Assembly: GCA_943735955.1 (NCBI GenBank)
Contig: OX030960.1
Span: forward strand, 6,498,373 to 6,562,372
Length of the DNA stretch: 64,000 nucleotides
Direction of reading: 5' to 3'
Source: Piscicola geometra
Lineage: Eukaryota > Annelida > Clitellata > Hirudinida > Piscicolidae
Below are positions 55,801 to 64,000 of the stretch, in pieces. A program made the translations under genes and the position numbers. Position 1 is the stretch's first letter. Each line of letters starts with the position of its first letter. The notes beneath the pieces are model-generated. The model saw only the letters and a list, made by a program, of their open reading frames with translations. It had not been told where the DNA came from and ran no database searches.

Positions 55801-58800
55801 GACAGTCGTCAACACATATGAAGTTCTGTCGAGCAGCGGTGGTTTAAAGTTGAAGGAAGTGTGATACGATAAGAAGCAAACAGAAAGCATCCCAACTCTT
55901 TCACCAAACACCATTAACTTTCAAATCAGCCTTCTAAAAATAATTCATTAAGTCTCCTTCCGATCCATTTCTCACCGTGGCATTGGCAGAGGAAATCAGT
56001 TTGTAAGCCCTGCATGATGTGCAGTTGACCGCAGAGAAGGCGCAACTTAGGCAAGAAGGATGGCATTTCAGACAAGTTGGTGGAAATGACAATTCTTGTT
56101 CTTGTGCTGATGATGATGTTTGTGTTGATGATGAGGTTTGTGCTGATGATGATGTTTGGGCTGATGATGATGTTTGGGCTGATAACGATGCGGAAGATGG
56201 AAGAGATGCTGGTGACTTGGAAGAGTAGTATCCGTCGGTACAGGTGGCAACACATCTGCCCTCCTGATGATAGTGTCTGCACTCGGTACACGAAGAGGAG
56301 CCACTCGCATGGCATGAGAGACACAGTGGGTGGCATCGTAGACACGTCTGTGTAATCGAATGGAAGTTAGAAGATTATAATAACAGTTTTAGGAATAAAT
56401 ATTTTGTTGGGTTTTATAATAGGTTAAAAGCTCGAATATAATTTTATTGAAGCTTTAGAAACATTACCAGGCATTATCAAATAAATAGGATGAAAAGTAA
56501 AGAGTAAAAATATAATTTTTCTGAAAAAGAAAAAATGTTGGTGGGCCCCACTTCTGGTTCAAAATCTGGTCAAGAACAACTTATAAGTCGTGTTTGCACT
56601 ATATATATATACTTATATTATTCATCCACCCTTGAAAAGACAACTCACTTGAATTTTATGAGCTCCTTGCAGCCCCTCATTTTTGTTCATTCCAGTTACA
56701 TTTTCATCATTTTGCACTGACGGACTTGAAGCCTTCGCTAACATAAACGTTTTGTAGTGACCTTCAGGACATGGCAAAGCAGGAGAAAAACATCTGAATG
56801 TCGAAGATGAAGGAGACAATGTTGTGAGCAAAGGGGAACTGTCTGAAATCCAAGATCTGCAGTGGGAATGTTAAATCAGTTTAAACTAATCTACTCGAAC
56901 AGGCATCATCAGCAACGAACCTATCTCGCTCGTTGTCATTCTGATCCACTGTCACCAAGTCGCACAAGCCACAGCCTCCAGGCCCCATGAAGGGCAAGGG
57001 ACCAGAGCATCCGTGAGAAGCAGCGCAAAAGGCGTGGCAAGGTTGACACTGCTTGCTGGAATCAGCGTAAGCAGAAAACGAGCACTTGTCGACGCATTGT
57101 GACCCCTCTTTAAAGCTCTTGCACTCAAAACACTCCTTGCTGCTCTGCATGGAGCATAGTTTAAAATATAAATATTCAATATTTAAGTTATTCATTAAAT
57201 TAAATTAATTGAATTCATATCAACGTTGCTGCAAGGATAATCGTTTTCAAATATAAACATTCAATATTAATATATAATGAATTGAATTTATATTTATAAA
57301 TATCAACGGTTGAACATTGAAAAGGGGTATGTGAGACTGGTTGAGACAAGCAACGTACAGGTCCACTGCAGCCTCCGAGACATCTGCGGTCGCAACTGGA
57401 ACACGTGTGAGGCGCTGATTCATACAGACCAGCTTCGTCTTGGCAGGAGTCTAAACATCTGTGTTGTAAGATATTTAAAAAAGTTTAAAATGGATAAATT
57501 CATGGAAAAAGTCTTGAAGCTCGTCCGGGTTCATGCGCGTTAATAATATTCGTCGTTGTATTGTAAGGAGATTTAGTTAAAGACTACTGCATTTCATTCA
57601 GGTGGAATTGCACGCACTTTCTCTGATGCTTGAATGCGATACAGGTGACACAGTGCTCATCGGAAGGACCCCAGCACCCACCTGCACCACACTTGAAACT
57701 ACAGTCTGCTGAATAGGTGGTGTGAATGGAAAAAGGAAAATCGAAAATTAAAATTAGCTAGAATAATATGAACAACTGTAGATTGTCTATTCAATTCTCC
57801 AGCATAAACTCAATATTATTGAGTCAATGATTTTTCCATCACGTACCACAAGCGTTTTTGTTGTATCTGACAATAGCCTTTTGTCTGTCATGGAAAAACA
57901 TGCGGCCCCACTGTATAGATTCAACGTTGCACAGACAGGAGTTGTTTGCAATAAAGACTAATCCATTGCGGATTTCCTTCAGTGACACCAGACCTAAATG
58001 CTGCAGACTGCTATGAGACACTTGTAAAGACGCTTTGCCTCTGTAGTGTAGTGGTAGTAGTGCTGTTTAAAGCTAATGGTAGTGGTGATGTAGATATTTA
58101 TTGATTAGAAAATGAGAATATTGTTTTTGAAACGTATCATTTGTAAAAAACAGGTTATTAAAGGGAATAGTAAAAGAAAAATAAATATTATTCTAACCTA
58201 TCGAGTTTTCTGCCGTGGATTACTTGCAGGTTTCTAAGAAAAGACAGGTTTGTGAAAGATGGATGGTTGGCTTGAATCTGAATAAACTCTGTGACTTCAA
58301 TCACTTTGTTGAAAACCTCTAAAAGGTTGAACGAGAGAGGACCAATGTTGTTGTAGGTGTCCCTGGAAGATTGTAGTTGTGCACCAAGTTGAAGCAATGT
58401 GCCAAAGAAAATGCTTTAAATTAATTTTTTAATCATGTTTAAATTAATATTTATTCATTAATCTGTCTTTGAATTTTAATAAAAAAGTAAAAAAGCTTAA
58501 GTTGCGAGTTTAAGCTCAAAAAGCACCCAAAGAATGTTGAGTCGAGGAGCTTGATGCTGCCCTGCACCACGGTACAGCCTCTGAACGCTTCGATGTTGCC
58601 CGAGTGAACAAAGGAGTCTTGCAAGTCGATCTTGCAAACTGTTTCAAAAAGGGCTTATGCTAAATCATAATAATAATTGTTGAATAATAATAAATCATGT
58701 AAAGAAATGTTGTATTGAGCTAGCTCCCTCCGAAAAATTATGATTTTCTCGTATTTAAAAAAATATTTTTGTTATATTGGATGAAATAAACCAATAAATA

Positions 58801-61356
58801 CTTTTGGGGCACGGTCCATCGCACACTGCACACCTCCTTTCTTTGTATGCATGTCTCCCTTTACCACAGTCCATCACACAAGCCCCTCTGTCCACTAACA
58901 TGTGTTCTGTGAAAGTTGTCGAAGGTTTAAATGCCAAATACAATAAAACGACAATAATTATAAGTATAATTAACGTGGCCAATACGCATGAGTTTAATTC
59001 TACAGCAGTTCATGTTTCAAGACAATCTAAATCAATGATAAAGTGTAAAAAATATGATTGACCAGGACACTGATGCACGCAGACGTGACCAAAGGAGAAC
59101 ATGGCAGCAGGGTTGCGAACTTTCCTGGAAAGGGGGAGGCGGTAGAGATGCTCTGAAGGACAGTGCATGACGCAAGAACCCTCCAAGCTGAAGTGCCTGC
59201 ATGACTGGTTGGTCGTGAAAACGTTTATTATCATCGATTGAGCGCAGATAAGAAGTTAGAATGTCTCTTTTTCCACGGCACGATGAAAACGTTATCGAAA
59301 TAGATATTTCCACTGATAATTAAAACTTCATTCAACCTATTTCACTCCAGTCTGAAGCATACCCAGCACTGGTGGTCAGCGGGACCAGAGCATCCTCCAG
59401 CGCATTCAGTGTGGCAGCACTGACTTGGAAGACTGCCAAAACATCGACCGTCGCATTGAGCGCTGCACGTCAGCTGACTTGCTGTGTTGGTTCGGAGGTT
59501 TCATTATCATCATCATCATCATCATTACTATCGTCGTCGTCATCATTATCATCATCACACCACCACCATAATCATCAGCATCATTATCCTCTTCATCCAT
59601 TTTTGTGCATTAAATAATGTTTAAAAAGTATGAATGGCCTCACTGATCTGACACATGCCAGCGCCACTGCCCCAGCAAGCACTTCTCCCATCGTACAGAC
59701 AGCTCTCATCGCACGCACCACCTATCGAGGTTGTTGTTGTTTTAATGAAAATCTTAATAATTAGATTGAAAAAATTATTTTCATACAACTAGAAGAAGCC
59801 CCTAATAAGGTATTTAGAAAAATGTTTAAATAATTAGACTATTTTGAAAGTTTTGTGGCGGTTGCTAGCAATAAAATAAACAAAATTTCTAACACAAAAG
59901 CTGTACAATAATTATTCTGAAAAGGCAATCTTAATCCATGGGAAATTGTCGATATAATTATGAGAATCAGCATCGATTATAATATTGTGAAAACATTGAA
60001 CAAGTCTAATTAAACTATTAGAATGATTTACTAGATGATTATAAATGATTAAGTTTAAAAATAAGAAAACTCTTCAGCAGGTAATTATCGAAATAAAAAA
60101 GTCTAAAAATAAAATCAAAAATTAATGTGACTTTGAAGAAACAATGAGACCAGACTAATGAGGAATGTATAAAATCTCCCAAAGAGAATAAGAATACAGA
60201 TGGATGCAAAGATGCTTGTTTGAGCTTGCATGTCAAACCTTCATTCAAAGGAACAGACAAAGTGGAATTTTTAATGATTATGTCTCATTCTTCCTCTGAA
60301 GAGATTACGCAACAAGCTACATTGATCTTTAAGAAGATGAAAAATGTTTTCAAATGCGATACTGCATAAAACATAAGAGAAAACAATAGAGAGCATTTCG
60401 AAGTGGCGTGATCCGATCAGCCGCATGACCAGGATGAGCGTCATGAAAAAACCAGTGGAAATAAAATAATGGTGCAATGCACCATTTATACATGATAAAC
60501 ATTTAGAAACATGGGAGCATGAGTAACTAACAGGTGCGTTGGGAATGCGAAGGGTCTCTGGCTTGGAGGTGCAAGAGAGCGCCTTCTGCCGTCATAATGT
60601 CTTGCCAGTCTATCGAGTCCTCGTGACAGAGTTGGTTGTTGTGGAAGAAGAGCACACTGCCTGCCAGGATTTCTGCATGGTTGGTGCTCTTTTAGACTTT
60701 CAGCATTCATTTTGAATAGAATCAAAAAAAATTAAACACACATTAAATATAATGCAATACGTAGTAATAAAATTGTAGCTTTTATTATAATAAAACTTCA
60801 AACAATAAGAGTTGGAGGCGCTCTCAACGCAGAGATCTCTCGAATGAATGTAGCATGCAAACTGATCGTACTAATTAGGTGGTTGAATTCTCGCAAATGA
60901 ATTCGCGTGCATATGATAAGAAATCATCAACACTTGGGCGTTCATTGTTTCCATTTGAGCGCCAATATTTTTCATAGTATCTACACCCTCTAACAAACCA
61001 CCATCACGGCTCACCTTTGAGCGCGAGAAACCGCAGCTCCTTGAGACCGACTGCTGGCTGGTCAGGCATGTAGTTGAGGGCCACGTAGAGTGCATACGAG
61101 TGATCCTGGTGGCGGAAGAGAGTTTCACCGCGTATGACCTTCAGCGAGTGCAGAGGAACCACGTCGACGGAGTTGGCGAGCAGAAGAACGTAGCCTGAGA
61201 CCTCTTCGATGCTGGAAAGGAAGCCCAGATCAGCGTTGGCACCCACGAAGGCGATCTCCAAGTTGCCTTCTACGTGCGTGCAGTTTGAGTAGGCCTTTCT
61301 GTACTCTTTCAGGCGTTCTCTTGTGTTCTTTGGCATGGAAGTGGTCGCTTGGCAAA
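52835..61356 (-). CDS. Egfr: EGF-receptor/ErbB family receptor tyrosine kinase, about 25 exons visible, 5' end missing
   Basis: About 1,370 residues, minus strand. Order: receptor-L domain 1 (61015-61356, 60532-60672), furin-like CR1 (59644-59721, 59363-59481, 59063-59204, 58802-58894), L2 (58527-58638, 58198-58362, 57847-58040), an enlarged CR2 (57618-57708 down to about 55722), TM helix [20 protein letters not shown] with basic stop [10 protein letters not shown] (about 55498-55631), kinase (about 55282-55394 to 53720-53817) and tail (52835-53398). Kinase motifs present: [52 protein letters not shown] and [19 protein letters not shown]. The first exon seen starts in phase 1 (CQATTS...), so the signal-peptide exon lies upstream, beyond or unrecognised in 61357-64000. 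The protein binds EGF-like ligands at the cell surface and signals through Ras/MAPK. Tail, CR2 and N-lobe are unusual (see findings). Confidence 0.93.
57512..57562 (+). repeat. orphan SINE/LINE 3' tail in an EGFR intron
   Basis: CTTGAAGCTCGTCCGGGTTC, then GCGTTAATAATATTCGTCG and TTGTATTG. No tRNA head. Third headless copy of this module in the window. Confidence 0.7.
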
Positions 61357-63719
61357 CTGGGTGACCAAAACATGATTTGGTCTCAAATTAAGTTCTAAGT
61401 TAATTAATAAAAGTAAAACTATTCAGTTTACAATATGAAATGCTAACAAGCAATGAGATAATTGAAATGGCAGTTTCTTTTGGCAACATCTTCAGGCGCA
61501 GGCAATCAAATACACTATTGAGCAGAACTTGCAATCACAATTCATCGTTACAATGAAAAATTAAGACTTTAAAATTTAATGCATTTTTGAGCTTATCAAA
61601 TAACTGTAAAGGGACTCGTGAAATGTTGGTGCGTTGGTACATTTCGCATGCTGCGGTGTCTTGAAAGCGCTATCAGACCGCATTCCTTCAGTCCTTTCCA
61701 ATCAATCCAACAAACTTCCAGAAGATTAAATTACTTTTATAGATATCTCACTTTGCAATATATTGTTAAATGAGGCCAATGCTTTCACAGGCGTGCACTA
61801 TATAATATGCCATATTACGAACACTTATCTCGAGAGCTTTCAACACCATGTAGCCACTGCATTTTAAATCCTATAATAAATTCATGAAATAAACACGCCG
61901 AAGTTTGTTACAGCAATAAGATACGCTGAGCCTAGAAGCATTAATATTCATAATGCTGGTGAGATAGCATTACAGAGGCGGGGTTACGTGTCAGTGAATG
62001 ACGTGCTCTCACACGTGCAGGCGTGCTGTGGCGCATGAAAGGAACAGCGAATCGAATTGATTGACGTTAGGTGACGGAACCTCAACATGTGTGTTGGGAA
62101 ACATCGCTGAATCATTTCTCTCTCACTTGCAACTCAGGAAGACAAATGCAGTGCAAGCTATGAAACACAAGGTCTTCAGTTAGAACAATTTAGCCATGTT
62201 ATTTTATTTAATAATAATAAATAAAAGATTCAAATTTAGGTTACTTTAAAAGTTTCAAATTCCATTCTCGGCACAGTCTGTTACTCTAAGAGCATGAAAT
62301 CTCGGCTAAATCTGTCTTTCCTACGCACTCAAGTCGTTCAGATGGCATAGGAGATGTGAAAAGCCAATAATTCAGTTATCTTCAAGTGGAGTGAGATTGA
62401 GAAAAATATGGAAGAATTAAGAAATACAAAGAAATAATAAAAGAAATAAATATGAATAAACTTTTTTTTTTAAATGATTGACTGATTAATGTGTGAACTA
62501 GCAGTGGCACACGATGTCTGGCAGGTGTCTCAGGACAGAGTTGACAAATGATTCAACGAGGAGCCTAGCCTGTCTAAGGCATGTTAGTGCTTTTTGAGCC
62601 TGCACCAGCGTGTGCCCGAAAGAACTTTGAATTAAGTTGAGATGTTTCAGTCTGATATATCCCTTTGAGCTATCTTCATTACCAAGAACACTTTCATCCC
62701 AGCATCATCATCATCATCATCATCGCAGTACTGACATCGATATTTGCATAAGACGTTTCAGGCGATGAGAAGGCTATTGTCTCTCTTCTAATCTTCGTCT
62801 TAATGTTCATTCCGATGTTCATTCTAATCAGTTCTTTGTATAGGCCTAATTACGTTGCAAAAGAACATCCGAGTAATTGCTACTGTCGCAAACTTTCACG
62901 CTAATTTATAATAAATTAGGTAAAGTAATTGGAGCGCTTTCAAACGATCTAATGCTTTGTAAAAGCAATGTCAGTTGACAAGCAACTAGAGCATTTTTCA
63001 CCGATTAGAAATTAATAATTTTTTCGAAAGCCTACTACTTTGGTGGTATTCTATCTGTGTAACAAATTCGATAACTCTGACCAATCGGCAATTAATTCGT
63101 CAATGTAGCTCTGTTTTAATCAAAAAATCGTGTGAAAGCATTAAAAATTTCCACTGCAGAAAAACAAAAAGATTCATAAGAACATTAAAAATTATTTTTC
63201 CAATACAGAGCCGCTCTGAGCGAAAAAATAAAGTTATACAAATCAGAAGACCCTTCTCCCTTACAAGCAAAATAGTTTTTAATGAATTATTAACTTTAAA
63301 AAAGTTTTTAACAAATCAGGATGATGAATGGAAGCTGGAATGCAATAAATTGATGGGGCGTTGGGTGCGATGAGGTGGTGGGACAAGATCGGGAGGACTT
63401 TGCAGTTCGCGTGATGGGAAATAACTCAATCCGGCTGCTCATTAGGACTACAAAAGGATTAGGAAAGAGTGATAATAACTAGAGAAATGCTATCAGTAAA
63501 ACACACAATACAAAGGAAAGTTTAAATTTGAATAGGTATAGCAACATTGACAATGATACCAATAGTAATTTGCAATTCTTCATTGTCATAACATCGAACA
63601 TTTCTTTAGGCACTTTACAAACTAATTCTATGTATATTTTAACAAACAAAAAAACTACAACACACAAACACAACACACACACACACAAACATCACACACA
63701 CAGACACAACACATACACA

Positions 63720-63751
<32 letters not shown>

Positions 63752-63757
63752 TACACA

Positions 63758-63788
<31 letters not shown>

Positions 63789-64000
63789 TCACAAGCAAAC
63801 ACATACACATCACACGCATATGCAGACACTGCAACAAACAACGACTCCAAAACAAACATTAAACTACAAGAAGCCTCACTGCGACTGCAATTAAAGTCTG
63901 CGTCACAGTGGTTTTCGTGGGGGGTGCTTTGAAATGTCGGTGAGAAAGGGATGGTGAGAAAGGGATAGAGGAGAAGGGGTTTGTGAAGAAGAGGTGGTGA
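61357..64000. other. EGFR upstream or intron sequence, no exon recognised
   Basis: AT-rich with (ATC)n at about 62705-62725 and CA repeats at 63660-63790. I found no signal-peptide exon on the minus strand and no gene on the plus strand. The open frame at 63528-63932 is driven by the CA repeat. Confidence 0.5.
63655..63790 (+). repeat. (CA)n-rich microsatellite
   Basis: Degenerate ACACAA/ACACAT units merging into pure CA. No function visible. Confidence 0.95.

Overview
The window comes from an animal genome, almost certainly an invertebrate. The genes are split by many short GT-AG introns, the DNA is AT-rich, microsatellites are very abundant (CA/TG, CTA, ATC/GAT), and there are tRNA-derived SINEs, hAT elements and Jockey/CR1-type LINEs. 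The gene set is metazoan (EGF receptor, p21-activated kinase, adiponectin receptor, FEZF zinc finger, UXT, AFG2A, a lengsin-type glutamine synthetase homologue, an Ig-domain protein). I cannot place the phylum from sequence alone. No prokaryotic features, rRNA genes or CRISPR arrays were seen.

Layout: (1) 493-7739 (+) an eight-exon secreted or membrane-anchored Ig-domain protein. (2) 8784-10818 (-) a three-exon lengsin/GS-I-like gene. (3) 11.8-14.1 kb a hAT transposon relic with perfect 8-bp target duplications and a fold-back element. (4) 14454-15215 (+) UXT, followed 137 bp later by (5) 15353-22163 (+) a 14-exon AFG2A/SPATA5 AAA+ ATPase with an apparently dead first ATPase domain and a hAT-type MITE in intron 12. 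(6) 22.2-28.1 kb gene-free and repeat-rich. (7) 28184-30000 (-) FEZF. (8) 30-34.4 kb gene-poor. (9) 34482-41410 (-) a 13-exon adiponectin receptor. (10) 42127-51452 (+) a 12-exon PAK kinase whose fourth intron carries two LINE insertions. (11) 52835-61356 (-) an EGF-receptor-family tyrosine kinase lacking its signal-peptide exon. (12) 61.4-64 kb non-coding, probably EGFR intron or upstream DNA.

I joined exons by hand using GT-AG sites, reading phase and remembered family signatures. Four models close with consistent phases from ATG to stop: Ig gene 458 aa, AFG2A 900 aa, AdipoR 446 aa, PAK 413 aa; the lengsin-like gene gives 472 aa. These models are inference until cDNA is available. Coordinates of some EGFR exons may be off by a few bases.

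No operon-like system links the genes. EGFR, PAK and AdipoR are signalling proteins that happen to be neighbours. The most notable features are lineage-specific changes in conserved proteins: an AFG2A with no P-loop or Walker B in D1, a PAK without CRIB histidines, an EGFR whose tail is dominated by YxN (Grb2-type) motifs, and an AdipoR with a repeated N-terminal helix motif. Several splice sites are also fused directly to CA/TG microsatellites.
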